From Chlorobium sp. N1 (GTDB taxonomy: Bacteria > Bacteroidota > Chlorobiia > Chlorobiales > Chlorobiaceae), in NCBI RefSeq assembly GCF_004332115.1, contig NZ_SJPA01000002.1, forward strand, positions 186,001 through 250,000: a DNA stretch of 64,000 nucleotides, read 5' to 3'. Below the pieces are notes generated by a model. The model had not been told where the DNA came from and did no database searches. It worked only from the letters and a program-made list of their open reading frames with translations. Numbering within the stretch: position 1 is the stretch's first letter; every line of letters begins with the position of its first letter. The position numbers and the translations under genes were made by a program. Shown here one piece after another: positions 1 to 7,678 of the stretch.

Positions 1-242
1 CTGAAGACGGCAAGCGCCTCGTCCATTGCGGAAATCGAGCGACTCAACACGGCGGGCGAGCCGCAGTCGAACACGCGGAAGTCGGGGCCGGAGAGCCCGA
101 AGCTCTCACTAAACCCAGGCTGCGGGGGCTCGGATACCGCTGCCGAAAGCGTGAACGAGCCGCTCTCCTTCAGGGCTGCGTAGAGGGGACCGAGGAGAAG
201 CATGCCCTGAGGGCCGCCGGCGGCGAGGAGTATGTGTTTCAC
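1..242 (-). CDS. Probable UDP-N-acetylglucosamine 2-epimerase family protein (3' part cut by window edge)
   Basis: Only the first 80 codons are in the window. Translation from GTG at 242 begins VKHILLAAGGPQGMLLLGPL and continues in a Rossmann-like pattern. The spacing resembles the N-terminus of WecB-type epimerases: a first beta strand, a glycine/proline turn where GTRPEA would be, an amphipathic helix, then a GPDF segment where family members have EPDY. An AAAGG sequence about ten bases upstream of the GTG is a plausible ribosome binding site. Family members invert C2 of UDP-GlcNAc for envelope polysaccharide synthesis, which fits the neighbouring LptA-like gene. The usual GTRPE turn is not conserved, so function is tentative and another glycosyltransferase-B-fold protein is possible. 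Confidence 0.5.
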   Translation of the reverse strand, partial: MKHILLAAGGPQGMLLLGPLYAALKESGSFTLSAAVSEPPQPGFSESFGLSGPDFRVFDCGSPAVLSRSISAMDEALAVF

Positions 243-318
243 AGCGTAAAAACCTTTAGTACATTAGGAAAACGACAGGCACCGCATTTTTTGACGACGG
301 CACCCAACCAACAGCTCC

Positions 319-1365
319 ATGAAAAGAACGGCAAGACTGCTCACGCTCACCCTGGGCCTCATGCTGCTGACGGACGGGCCCGTTGCGGGCCTGCACCATA
401 ATACGGCTCATGCGGAGAAAAAGAAAATCATTCTCCGCCACGCCGACACGATAGAGGGCGGCGAAGATGCCAGCGGCAGCTACCGGGCGGCCATCGGCAA
501 CGTCGAGTTCGTGAAGGACAACCTGAGGATGACCTGCGATCGGACCACCGACTACGAAGGCCAGGACCGCATCGTCATGAACGGCCATGTGCGCATCGCC
601 GACGGCTCCAAGGAGGTCTTCGGCGACGACGGCGTCTACCACCCCTTGACCGACCAGATCGAACTCTACGGCAACGTCCGCGGACGGATGCTCGACAACT
701 CCATGATGGTCCGCTCGCGCAAGGCGGTCTTCAACAACCGGGAGAACCGGCTCTGGTTCTACGACAGCGCCATCGGCTGGCGGCACAACGAACAGGTCAG
801 CGGCGACGTCCTCCGCCTCCACTTCAAGCCGGAGGACGGGGGAAAGGAGGGCGGCAAGCAGAAACTCGACGAGATGCAGGTGCACGGCCACGCCTTCTAC
901 GCCTCCAGGGACACCCTGACGGCCGAGCCCCCCGGATACGACCAGCTCAGCGGACGCCACATCGTGGTGCTCATCGGGGAGGACTCGAAGGTCAGCGGGG
1001 TCACGGTGACGAAGGAGGCCGAAAGCCTCGTGCACATCTACGACGAGGGCGGGCAGGACGACGGGAAGGACAAGGCAAAAGAGCGGAAGGACGGCGGCGA
1101 AAAACTGAGCGGCATCAACTACTCGAGCGGCGACAGGATCAGGATGATATTCCGCGACGGCGTCCTGAAGAAGATGAACGTCACGGGGAACGCAGAAGGG
1201 ACCGAATACCCGCCGGAACTGCGCGGATCCTTCAACCTTCCGAAGTTCGAGTGGCGTGAGGAGGAGAAGCCGTTCGGCCGGAAAGCCGCCGCAAAGGATA
1301 CGACTGCGGCATCCATCGAGAAGATGGAACCCGGCCGGTCCCGGAACGCGGAAAGCCTTCCATAG
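319..1365 (+). CDS. LptA/OstA-like periplasmic LPS-transport protein
   Basis: A 348-residue protein with an N-terminal signal peptide (basic MKRTAR, hydrophobic core, cleavage expected near residue 32 after AHA). Residues about 38-160 carry the repeating short beta-strand pattern of OstA/LptA domains (phrases such as YEGQDRIVMNGHVRIADGSK and DNSMMVRSRKAVFNNRENR), and a second such block lies near 255-300. In this family the beta-jellyroll repeats form the periplasmic bridge that carries lipopolysaccharide to the outer membrane. The charged segment around 240-265 (Asp/Lys/Glu-rich) looks like a linker. It is longer than enteric LptA (about 185 residues), consistent with two OstA blocks. LPS-related kdsA lies further along the window. 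Confidence 0.75.
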   Translation: MKRTARLLTLTLGLMLLTDGPVAGLHHNTAHAEKKKIILRHADTIEGGEDASGSYRAAIGNVEFVKDNLRMTCDRTTDYEGQDRIVMNGHVRIADGSKEVFGDDGVYHPLTDQIELYGNVRGRMLDNSMMVRSRKAVFNNRENRLWFYDSAIGWRHNEQVSGDVLRLHFKPEDGGKEGGKQKLDEMQVHGHAFYASRDTLTAEPPGYDQLSGRHIVVLIGEDSKVSGVTVTKEAESLVHIYDEGGQDDGKDKAKERKDGGEKLSGINYSSGDRIRMIFRDGVLKKMNVTGNAEGTEYPPELRGSFNLPKFEWREEEKPFGRKAAAKDTTAASIEKMEPGRSRNAESLP

Positions 1366-1428
1366 GAGGAAGGCTTCCGGCGAGGCCGCCGTTCTCCGGC
1401 AGCGGAATCTGAAGGAGGCTGAGGCGCC

Positions 1429-1686
1429 TTACTTGGCGAACGGGCAGGTGCCGGTCGAACAGGACGATCCCGAGGAAGAGGAGTCCCCGCACGAGGAGGA
1501 CTTCTTGGCATAGTCGGTGCCGTAGAAACCCGATCCCTTGAGCATGAATCCGCCCTCGGCGCTGATGACGCGCTCGAGCGCGTCCTTGCCGCATTTCGGG
1601 CAGGTCTTCAGGGCGTCGTCGCTCATCTTCTGGAGCGCTTCGAGTTCGTGGCCGCACTCGGTGCAGCGGTATTGGTAGGTAGGCAT
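1429..1686 (-). CDS. FmdB-type zinc ribbon protein
   Basis: An 85-residue protein starting [16 protein letters not shown]. Two CxxC pairs (CTEC near residues 8-11 and CPKC near 29-32) form the CXXC-zinc-ribbon of the FmdB family, which is thought to bind zinc and act as a small regulator or folding factor; the biochemical role is unknown. The C-terminal third is a Ser/Cys-rich low-complexity tail with several extra cysteines, ending CPFAK. It lies tail-to-tail with the LptA-like gene and head-to-head with recO, sharing the short upstream region near 1690-1788. Family membership is clear from the N-terminal motif. Confidence 0.85.
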   Translation of the reverse strand: MPTYQYRCTECGHELEALQKMSDDALKTCPKCGKDALERVISAEGGFMLKGSGFYGTDYAKKSSSCGDSSSSGSSCSTGTCPFAK

Positions 1687-1788
1687 AGGTCCGGAAAGCG
1701 TTATGGTTGCATATGGAACGGCTCCCTCCCCCGGGAAGGGCCTGTCAATGTATATAGGGATAATTCAAAAAATAAAAAAGAGGCTCCG

Positions 1789-2574
1789 TTGATCGTCAAG
1801 ACCCGGGCGGTCGTGCTGCGGGAGGTCAAGTACCGCGACCAGTCGAAAATCGTCACCCTCTACACCCGGGAGTTCGGCCGGCTTTCGGCCATCCTGAAGG
1901 GGGCGCGCAACCCCAAAAGCCGCCTGGCGGGCATCTTCACCGCCGGCAATGTCCTCGACACGATCCTCTACCAGAGGCCCGAGCGCGAGGTGCAGCTGGT
2001 CAGCGACGCCAGCCTCGTCTCCTGCCCGATGTCGGCGGGAGCGGACATCGAGCGCTTCGGCGTGCTCTACGCCCTGATCGACCTGGTGCGCCGGAGCACC
2101 GGCCACGACGGGGGCAACCCCCGCCTCTTCGCCCTGGTGGAGTCGACCCTCCTCGAACTCAACCGGGAAGGTGCCGCCTACCGCCGCCTCCACGCCTGGT
2201 TCCTGCTCCGCTTCATCTCCCTCGAGGGGTTCGCCCCCGAGCTCTCGCGCTGCGTCCTGAGCGGAAGGGGCCTCAGTGAGGCGGCCGGGGACAACGAGCT
2301 CCTCTTCGTCATGAACCCCGGAGGGCTCGCGCTCAGGGGAAGCGCCCACCCCGACGGAAGGAACATCACGGCGGTCCCCGTCGGCGCCGCCCGGCTGCTC
2401 TGCCGGCTCGAGCGCACCGCCACGGCCGCCGAGGCCGCCGCCGGAGGCAAAGAGACGGAAACGGAGCATGCCGGGCTCTGCGGAACCATCCTCCACGCGT
2501 ACTGCCGCCACCACCTCGAAGATGCCGGCCCGGATCGGAGCCTTGCCGTGATCTCGCGGCTCCTCTCGGAATGA
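1789..2574 (+). CDS. recO: DNA repair protein RecO
   Basis: A 261-residue protein beginning LIVKTRAVVLREVKYRDQSK, typical of the RecO N-terminal OB fold (residues about 1-80), followed by a helical domain. RecO works with RecF and RecR to load RecA onto SSB-coated gapped DNA. I place the start at the TTG codon at 1789. It is preceded by AAGAGG at a six-base spacing, and the RecO homology begins exactly there. The longer open frame from 1648 would add 47 residues that do not look like RecO and would overlap the divergent FmdB gene. The zinc-finger cysteines found in some RecO proteins are not obvious here. Confidence 0.9.
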   Translation: MIVKTRAVVLREVKYRDQSKIVTLYTREFGRLSAILKGARNPKSRLAGIFTAGNVLDTILYQRPEREVQLVSDASLVSCPMSAGADIERFGVLYALIDLVRRSTGHDGGNPRLFALVESTLLELNREGAAYRRLHAWFLLRFISLEGFAPELSRCVLSGRGLSEAAGDNELLFVMNPGGLALRGSAHPDGRNITAVPVGAARLLCRLERTATAAEAAAGGKETETEHAGLCGTILHAYCRHHLEDAGPDRSLAVISRLLSE

Positions 2575-2681
2575 GCGGCGGGAATTGGGGTTTTATATCT
2601 GCTGGAGTATTCCTATCTTGACCCTACATTTTTCAATTTTCCACATCGTCTCGTCCAAACACAAACAAAGCATCGACCGAC

Positions 2682-3983
2682 ATGCCGACACTCACCAGAT
2701 CAGCCGAACTCTTTGAGAAAGCAAAGAAGTTTATCCCCGGAGGCGTCAACTCGCCGGTCCGGGCCTTCAAGTCCGTTGGAGGCAACCCCATCTTCATGGC
2801 GAAGGGCCAGGGCGCTTACATGACCGATGTGGACGGCAACACCTACCTCGACTATGTCGGTTCATGGGGTCCCTTCATCCTCGGCAGCATGCATCCCCGC
2901 ATCACCGCAGCCCTCGAGTTCACCCTCACCAAGATCGGCACCAGCTTCGGCACCCCGATCGAGCTTGAGATCGAGATCGCCGAGCTCCTCACCAGGATCG
3001 TCCCCTCCATCGAGATGGTCCGCATGGTCAACAGCGGCACCGAGGCCACCATGTCGGCCGTCCGCCTCGCACGCGGATGCACCGGACGTGACAAGATCAT
3101 CAAGTTCGAAGGCTGCTACCACGGCCACGGCGACAGCTTCCTCATCAAGGCCGGATCGGGCGCGCTGACGCTCGGCGCCCCCGACAGCCCCGGCGTCACC
3201 AAGGGTACCGCCCTCGACACGCTCAATGCGAAATACAACGACATCGCCTCCGTCGAAGCGCTCGTCAAAGAGAACAAGGACAACGTCGCCGCAATCATCA
3301 TCGAGCCCGTCGCCGGCAACACCGGCGTCATCCCCGCCAGGAAGGAGTTCCTCCAGGCGCTGCGCGACCTCTGCGACCGTGAGGGCATCGTCCTCATCTT
3401 CGACGAGGTGATGTGCGGCTTCCGCGTGGCCCTCGGCGGTGCGCAGGAGCTCTACGGCATCACCCCGGATCTGACCACCATGGGCAAGATCATCGGCGGC
3501 GGCCTCCCGGTCGGCGCATTCGGCGGCAAGCGCAGCCTGATGGAGAACGTGGCCCCTCTCGGCGGCGTCTACCAGGCCGGCACCCTCTCAGGCAACCCGC
3601 TCGCACTGACTGCCGGCATCGAGACCCTGAAGATCCTCATGGAGGAGAACCCCTATCCGGAACTCGAGCGCAAGGCCGCGTTCCTCGAAGCCGGCTTCAA
3701 GGCCAACATGGAGAAGCTCGGCCTGAACTTCGTGCAGAACCGCGTCGGCTCGATGGCCTGCCTCTTCTTCACCGACAGGCCGAAGGTCGAGAGCTACGAC
3801 GACGCCATCACCTGCGACACCGAGATGTTCGGCCGCTACTTCAGCTCCATGCTCGAGCAGGGCATCTACCTCGCCCCCTCGCAGTTCGAGGCGATGTTCA
3901 CGAGCGCCGTGCACACCGACGCCGATCTCGACAAGACGGTCAAGGCCAACTACGTCGCCCTCCAGGCCGCGATGAAGAAGTAA
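2682..3983 (+). CDS. hemL: Glutamate-1-semialdehyde 2,1-aminomutase
   Basis: A 433-residue PLP enzyme of aminotransferase class III that converts glutamate-1-semialdehyde to 5-aminolevulinate. This is the last step of the C5 route to haem and bacteriochlorophyll. Diagnostic segments are [18 protein letters not shown] near residue 17, the [15 protein letters not shown] loop, FDEVMCGFR for the cofactor ring, and [19 protein letters not shown] with the Schiff-base lysine. Length and motif order are full-size. It starts with ATG and is followed 26 bases later by a strong intrinsic terminator, so it appears to be a single-gene unit with its own upstream region (2575-2681). Confidence 0.97.
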   Translation: MPTLTRSAELFEKAKKFIPGGVNSPVRAFKSVGGNPIFMAKGQGAYMTDVDGNTYLDYVGSWGPFILGSMHPRITAALEFTLTKIGTSFGTPIELEIEIAELLTRIVPSIEMVRMVNSGTEATMSAVRLARGCTGRDKIIKFEGCYHGHGDSFLIKAGSGALTLGAPDSPGVTKGTALDTLNAKYNDIASVEALVKENKDNVAAIIIEPVAGNTGVIPARKEFLQALRDLCDREGIVLIFDEVMCGFRVALGGAQELYGITPDLTTMGKIIGGGLPVGAFGGKRSLMENVAPLGGVYQAGTLSGNPLALTAGIETLKILMEENPYPELERKAAFLEAGFKANMEKLGLNFVQNRVGSMACLFFTDRPKVESYDDAITCDTEMFGRYFSSMLEQGIYLAPSQFEAMFTSAVHTDADLDKTVKANYVALQAAMKK

Positions 3984-4009
3984 GCCCGCCACCGCATACG
4001 GCACACAAA

Positions 4010-4043
4010 AAAAAGGAGGCCCCGAAAAGGCCTCCTTTTTAAT
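4010..4043 (+). terminator. Rho-independent terminator of hemL
   Basis: A 12-bp perfect inverted repeat (AAAAAGGAGGCC at 4010-4021 and its complement at 4029-4040) with a seven-base loop, ending in a run of five Ts. It lies 26 bases after the hemL stop. Because the outer arms are A-rich and T-rich it could also stop transcription coming from the right. Confidence 0.92.
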
Positions 4044-4080
4044 TGTACGTCCGTACAACACACTGCCGATCCGCAATGAT

Positions 4081-4488
4081 CTATGCCGTCTGGCCGCGCC
4101 ACTCATTCCCGGGCATGATCCGCTTCATGAACTCGTCGAAGAGCGGAACAGTGAATGCGGCATCGCCGTGCGACGGGCTCCAGACCATCCCCTTTCCGAT
4201 AACCCCTGCGCGCGTCGGGGCAAGCGACGAGACGTCCCGACCCAGAATCCCAGCGATATCTCCGGAGCGGTGCGGCCCGGGGCCCGGCTCGGCCATCGCC
4301 ATGAGATACCGGCGTTCGAGCGGCGTCACCCTGTCGAATCGCACCAAAAAAAAGCTTTCGTCCAGCGCCGCAATGGCGACATCGCGAGCCTGCTCCGCAT
4401 TGGAGAGAGTGATCGGGCCTGCATCCGCAATGTCCCGGATATTATCAAAGTCATCTCCGAGAGATACTATTGCAAAGATTGACCAGAT
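4081..4488 (-). pseudogene. C-terminal remnant of an AAA-type ATP-binding protein
   Basis: On the minus strand an open frame runs from a stop at 4489-4491 to a TAG at 4081-4083. The translation has the C-terminal winged-helix part of a family usually annotated as ATP-binding/AAA protein: TPLERRYLMAMAEPGPGPHR, then SGDIAGILGRDVSSLAPTRA, then GDAAFTVPLFDEFMKR. The last 88 codons are continuous with the preceding 47 codons (IADAGPITLSNAEQARD and onward), so homology extends above the only plausible TTG at 4347. The whole ATPase domain (Walker A and B) is missing, because the sequence past 4489 is hipBA regulatory DNA. I read it as a 5'-deleted relic left when the hipBA module arrived or rearranged; expression is unlikely. 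Confidence 0.7.
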
Positions 4489-4541
4489 TCAAGACCTCCC
4501 CCATGAACACCGAAAGAAGGTGATGGGAGATGCCTTGAACT

Positions 4542-4613
4542 TATCCCGCAAAAGGGATATATTCACCTTATCCCATAAAAAGGATAAACACACCTTATCC
4601 CCTCCAACGGATA
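4542..4613 (+). promoter_or_regulatory. Three HipB-type operators upstream of hipB
   Basis: Three copies of TATCC-N8-GGATA lie at 4542-4559, 4569-4586 and 4596-4613. This is the operator form known for the Escherichia coli HipB antitoxin. The starts are exactly 27 bases apart, so successive sites sit about two and a half helical turns apart. The last site ends 13 bases before the hipB start codon, overlapping the expected promoter and ribosome binding region. That supports autorepression by the HipAB complex. Sites are seen directly; binding is inferred from the matching consensus and the adjacent hipBA genes. Confidence 0.88.
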
Positions 4614-4626
4614 ACGGAACAAAAGC

Positions 4627-4875
4627 ATGCATATGAATACAGCCCGCACCCCGAAACAGCTCGGCCTGCTGCTGCAGGGACACCGCAAGGAAGAGTCCCT
4701 GTCGCAGGAGAAGGCCGCAGGGCGGGTCGGCCTGAGCCAGAAGATGGTATCGGCCTTCGAAAACCACCCCGAGCGATGCTCGATCGGCAACCTCTTCAAA
4801 CTGCTCTCCGCCCTGGATCTCGAGCTCTCGCTCAAGAAAAAAAACCGCGGACCGGCGCATCCGGGAGAGTGGTAG
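4627..4875 (+). CDS. hipB: HipB-type antitoxin, XRE-family repressor
   Basis: An 82-residue Cro/C1-type helix-turn-helix protein. The HTH lies at about residues 24-60, with SQEKAAGRVGLSQKMVSAFE as helices 2-3, followed by a SIGNLFKLLSALDLELSLKK dimerisation segment typical of HipB and related antitoxins. In the known system HipB neutralises HipA and represses the operon through TATCC-N8-GGATA sites; three such sites precede this gene. The stop is one base before the hipA start, so the pair should be co-translated. An alternative start two codons downstream (MNTAR) would change little. Confidence 0.9.
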   Translation: MHMNTARTPKQLGLLLQGHRKEESLSQEKAAGRVGLSQKMVSAFENHPERCSIGNLFKLLSALDLELSLKKKNRGPAHPGEW

Positions 4876-4876
4876 G

Positions 4877-6202
4877 ATGGGGAGGCCCTCGAAAACAAGG
4901 CGGCTCAGGGTCATGATGAACGGCGAGCATGTCGGAGAGTGGACCCTGCGGCAAAACGGCATGCACGAGTTCGCATACGGCTCCTCATGGCTCATCTCGC
5001 CGAACTCCAGACCCCTCTCGCTCTCCATGCCGCTGCGCGGGGAACCCTACAGCGGTGAGGAGGTATACGCCTTCTTCGACAACCTGCTCCCGAACAACGA
5101 CACGATCCGCCGGCGCATCCAGAACCGCTTCGCCGCCCGGGGCATCGACCCGTTCTCCCTCCTCCGCGAAACCGGGCGCGACTGCGTCGGGGCCATCCAG
5201 CTCATCCCGCCGGACGAAGCCGGCCCCGACGTCCATACCATCAGCGCCACCCCGGTCGACGATGCCGCCGTCGCCGCCATCCTCAGAGGCGCGACAGAGG
5301 CAGCGTCGTTCGGCCGGATGGAGCCGGTGGGCGACGAGTTCAGGATATCACTGGCCGGTGCGCAGGAAAAAACAGCGCTGCTCCGCCATGACGGCCGATG
5401 GATGGTACCCCACGGCACCACCCCGTCGACCCATATCCTCAAGCTGCCGCTCGGCCACATCGGCGCCTACAGCATCGACATGACGACGTCGATAGAGAAC
5501 GAGTGGCTCTCACTGAAGATCCTCGAGGGCCTGGGCCTGCCTGTCGCCGGAGCCGCAATCGAATGCTTCGACGGGATGAAGGCGCTCGTTGTCGAGCGTT
5601 TCGACAGGAAACCCTCGCAGGACGGGAGCTGGATCGTGCGGCTCCCCCAGGAAGACCTCTGCCAGGCGACCGGAACGCCCCCGTGGCAGAAATACGAACA
5701 CGACGGCGGCCCCGGCGTCGAGATTGTCATGGAGCTGCTCCTCAGCTCCGAGCGGGCCAGGGAGGACCGGGAGCTGTTCTTCCGGACGCAGGTCGCCTTC
5801 GTCCTCCTCGCGGCCATCGACGGGCACGCAAAGAACTTCAGCATCTTCCTGGGCCCCAAAGGGACATTCCGCCTCACCCCCCTCTACGACGTGCTCTCTG
5901 CCTATCCGGTCATAGGCGGCGGCCCCGACCGGCTCTCACAAAGGAAAATCACCATGGCCATGGCGATGCGGGGGAAAAACCGGGTCTACCGCTGGGAGCA
6001 CATAACCCGCCGCCACCTCATCACCACCGCAACGGCCTCCGGACTCCGCCAAGAGACCGCCGAATCGATCGTCGACGATCTCTCTTGCCGCGCAGACAAG
6101 GCTCTCGAGCAGGTTTCGCGGGCGCTGCCGCCGGGATTCCCCGCCGAGGTCGCCGAGACGATCTTCAGCGGGGTCGGGGAGTGCGCCCGGAGAATCGTCT
6201 GA
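4877..6202 (+). CDS. hipA: HipA-type serine/threonine kinase toxin
   Basis: A 441-residue HipA. The N-subdomain 1 (about 1-115) contains LLPNNDTIRRRIQ. The conserved activation-loop phosphorylation site is in ISLAGAQEKTALL (Ser158). The catalytic loop IDGHAKNFS supplies Asp315 and Asn320, and the metal-binding Asp338 sits in LTPLYDVLSAYP. In the studied E. coli homologue HipA phosphorylates glutamyl-tRNA synthetase, causing growth arrest and persistence. All kinase residues are present, so it should be active. It is followed by a good intrinsic terminator, making hipBA a self-contained unit. Together with the neighbouring relic this looks like horizontally acquired DNA. Confidence 0.93.
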   Translation: MGRPSKTRRLRVMMNGEHVGEWTLRQNGMHEFAYGSSWLISPNSRPLSLSMPLRGEPYSGEEVYAFFDNLLPNNDTIRRRIQNRFAARGIDPFSLLRETGRDCVGAIQLIPPDEAGPDVHTISATPVDDAAVAAILRGATEAASFGRMEPVGDEFRISLAGAQEKTALLRHDGRWMVPHGTTPSTHILKLPLGHIGAYSIDMTTSIENEWLSLKILEGLGLPVAGAAIECFDGMKALVVERFDRKPSQDGSWIVRLPQEDLCQATGTPPWQKYEHDGGPGVEIVMELLLSSERAREDRELFFRTQVAFVLLAAIDGHAKNFSIFLGPKGTFRLTPLYDVLSAYPVIGGGPDRLSQRKITMAMAMRGKNRVYRWEHITRRHLITTATASGLRQETAESIVDDLSCRADKALEQVSRALPPGFPAEVAETIFSGVGECARRIV

Positions 6203-6230
6203 ACCGGTCTGCAGGAAACACCCCATAACG

Positions 6231-6260
6231 ACAAAGAGCCCTGCTGCAGGGCTCTTTTTA
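6231..6260 (+). terminator. Rho-independent terminator of hipBA
   Basis: Perfect inverted repeat AAAGAGCCCT (6233-6242) / AGGGCTCTTT (6248-6257) with a five-base loop and a T run to 6259, starting 31 bases after the hipA stop. Confidence 0.9.
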
Positions 6261-6334
6261 CTGTGCTCTGTCGTGTTTCGCACTAAACGGCGAAGTCGTG
6301 TTGCCGGTGTCCGGAGGGGGGACTCCAAACAACG

Positions 6335-6369
6335 TGAGCGAAGTTAACTCCTGAAGACAACTTCGCTCA
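6335..6369. repeat. 11-bp perfect inverted repeat between hipA and the DUF190 gene
   Basis: TGAGCGAAGTT at 6335-6345 and its exact complement at 6359-6369 flank 13 bases (AACTCCTGAAGAC). It lies in the roughly 180-base non-coding stretch between the hipBA terminator and the 3' end of the DUF190 gene. No T-tract follows, so it is not an ordinary terminator. It may be a remnant border, a protein site or a transcript hairpin; nothing in the sequence decides. Confidence 0.45.
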
Positions 6370-6439
6370 TCTCGGTATAAACCGTCATCAGGCATCGGAG
6401 ATCGAGTCGCTCCATTCTGATTTGGCCCGCCGCCCCCCC

Positions 6440-6778
6440 TCAGCCGATAAGGGCGGTACGGACCCTCTCGCGGGTCACCATGACGCGCCCGCCCGAGTCG
6501 TGGACCATCTGCTCGAGGACGGGGAGGAAGATGTCGATCTTTTCCGGGGTGTCGCAGATCTCGACCACCATGGGGAGGTTCGTGGCCAGCTCCATGATCT
6601 TCGAGGTGCGGATCTCCATGTCATGGCCGTAGGAGAGCAGCCCCTTCGTCACCGTGGCCCCCGCCAGTCCCTGCAGGCGGGCTTCGCGGACGATCTCTTC
6701 ATAGAGCGGCCGGTGGCCGAGCCGGACCTGTTCGCCGGCGAAGATCCTGAGCATTTCAGCGTCTCTGAATTCCATCAT
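6440..6778 (-). CDS. DUF190 family protein, PII-like fold
   Basis: A 112-residue protein with the DUF190 pattern: an N-terminal segment EMLRIFAGEQVRLGHRPLYE, the AGATVTKGLLSYG core, and a PMVVEICDTPEKIDIFLPVL strand-helix unit. Members adopt a PII-signalling-like trimeric ferredoxin fold. In bacteria they are very often encoded with the fluoride channel CrcB, but their ligand and function are not established. It overlaps the end of crcB by four bases (ATGA), so it is translationally coupled and is the last gene of the three-gene minus-strand operon. Confidence 0.88.
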   Translation of the reverse strand: MMEFRDAEMLRIFAGEQVRLGHRPLYEEIVREARLQGLAGATVTKGLLSYGHDMEIRTSKIMELATNLPMVVEICDTPEKIDIFLPVLEQMVHDSGGRVMVTRERVRTALIG

Positions 6779-7164
6779 GACCAGGGTTTGGCGGCAAGGA
6801 TGCCGGTGTAGAGGGCCAGGAACCCGCCGACGATGCTGCCGGCGAGGTAGAGCCCTGCATAGAGAAGTTCGCCGTCCTTCAGGAGGGCGGCGTTTTCGAA
6901 CATATAGGAGGAGAAGGTGGTGAAGCCTCCGCAGAAGCCGGTCACGAGGAAAAGCCGGACCTCGGGCGAGACGATCGTCGTCGAAACGGCAAGTTCGCTG
7001 AGGAGGCCGATAAGGAAGCTTCCGGCGATATTGACCGTAAAGGTCGCAAAGGGAAAGCCGGGCGCGGCGGGAGCGAAAGCCATGGCCACGAGGTAGCGGG
7101 CCGCCGTGCCGAGGAATCCTCCCGCTCCGGCGAGCAGGATCGCCGTCAGGGGCCTAACGCTCAT
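6775..7164 (-). CDS. crcB: Fluoride ion channel CrcB/Fluc
   Basis: A 129-residue membrane protein with four predicted transmembrane helices (about 5-25, 38-60, 68-92, 102-122). Family signatures are GAGGFLGTAARYL near the start, the pore asparagine in FTVNIAGSFLIGLL, and the conserved GFCGGFTTFSSYM segment with the phenylalanine/threonine track. Fluc channels are dual-topology dimers that let fluoride leave the cytoplasm. The gene overlaps the upstream small membrane ORF by 11 bases and the downstream DUF190 gene by four. No fluoride-riboswitch motif was recognised upstream, though a hairpin with a U-run lies in the leader. Confidence 0.93.
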   Translation of the reverse strand: MSVRPLTAILLAGAGGFLGTAARYLVAMAFAPAAPGFPFATFTVNIAGSFLIGLLSELAVSTTIVSPEVRLFLVTGFCGGFTTFSSYMFENAALLKDGELLYAGLYLAGSIVGGFLALYTGILAAKPWS

Positions 7165-7384
7165 CGCCGCCCTTCTGCCGGTCCTCTATCCTGCGGTGCG
7201 CCGAGCACATCTCGTCGTGGATGGAGAGCAGCGTGTTGAAAATGCCGACAGCGACGATGGTCGGGGCCCAGAGGCCGATGAAGATGGCCACCAGCTCATG
7301 GTTGGCCCCCGTCCCGAAGATGAAGACATGGATCGAGAGCAGGATCGAAAGAGTGGCGGCTATGAAATAATAGTGCGGCTTCAT
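7154..7384 (-). CDS. Small two-TM membrane protein preceding crcB
   Basis: A 76-residue protein starting MKPHYYFIAATLSILLSIHV with two hydrophobic segments (about 5-23 and 31-52) and a charged C-terminus (SAHRRIEDRQKGGDER). I chose ATG 7384 rather than the longer open frame to 7549. The extension is Arg/Pro-rich, does not look like protein, and would run through a hairpin with a U-run. The gene overlaps crcB by 11 bases, so it probably belongs to the fluoride-resistance operon. I do not recognise a family; the sequence offers no catalytic motif. It could be an accessory membrane subunit or simply a co-transcribed protein. Confidence 0.6.
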   Translation of the reverse strand: MKPHYYFIAATLSILLSIHVFIFGTGANHELVAIFIGLWAPTIVAVGIFNTLLSIHDEMCSAHRRIEDRQKGGDER

Positions 7385-7453
7385 GCACAGGTGGCGGTTA
7401 GTGGAGAGTGGTGCGGACGGCTGAATAAAATGTACGCATTTAGGCTGATTATG

Positions 7454-7485
7454 AAAAAAAACGGGGCGGCCTCGACCCCTCCGCC
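7454..7485 (-). terminator. Candidate intrinsic terminator in the leader of the crcB operon
   Basis: Read on the minus strand, a GC-rich hairpin is followed immediately by eight U residues. One option pairs 7476-7479 with 7463-7466; an alternative pairs 7481-7485 with 7465-7469. It lies about 70 bases upstream of the first ORF of the crcB operon. It could be an attenuator, or the terminator of a short leader RNA. The overlapping alternative stems are seen directly; regulatory use is inference. Confidence 0.4.
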
Positions 7486-7649
7486 ACCGGCTGAAACATA
7501 TCCCAGGCAAACACGGAACATCAATCACGGCGGTCCGGATTATTAACAATCGTTATATCCCGACTCATATCAAAAGATATAATCGAACCCCGGGCTGCGG
7601 GACGGCAACCTCATACTAAATCTTCATTTAATCATACAATAATTAAGAA

Positions 7650-7678
7650 TTGTAACATTATCCCGCCCGCCGTATATT
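7650..7678 (+). promoter_or_regulatory. Candidate sigma70-type promoter of the PSR-like operon
   Basis: TTGTAA (7650-7655) and TATATT (7673-7678) are separated by exactly 17 bases in an AT-rich region upstream of the molybdoenzyme operon. Matches to the consensus hexamers are 4/6 and 5/6. Transcription would begin near 7685, giving a leader of about 110 bases before the chosen start at 7794. Confidence 0.5.

Noticed and set aside
1648-1788. N-terminal extension of recO
   Set aside because: RecO homology starts at TTG 1789, which has a ribosome binding site; the extra residues are antisense to the FmdB gene.
2575-2681. Promoter of hemL
   Set aside because: TTGACC-like and TAT-like boxes are present but no pair has both good hexamers at normal spacing; I cannot choose one.
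4043-4636. Plus-strand frame across the relic and the hipB operators
   Set aside because: It runs through the operator repeats and the antisense of the ATPase relic; no protein-like features.
7385-7560. Fluoride (crcB) riboswitch in the leader of the crcB operon
   Set aside because: I looked for the GAUGG-UUCC and CUGAUG-CCUAC type conserved blocks on the minus strand and found no convincing match, only a U-run hairpin.
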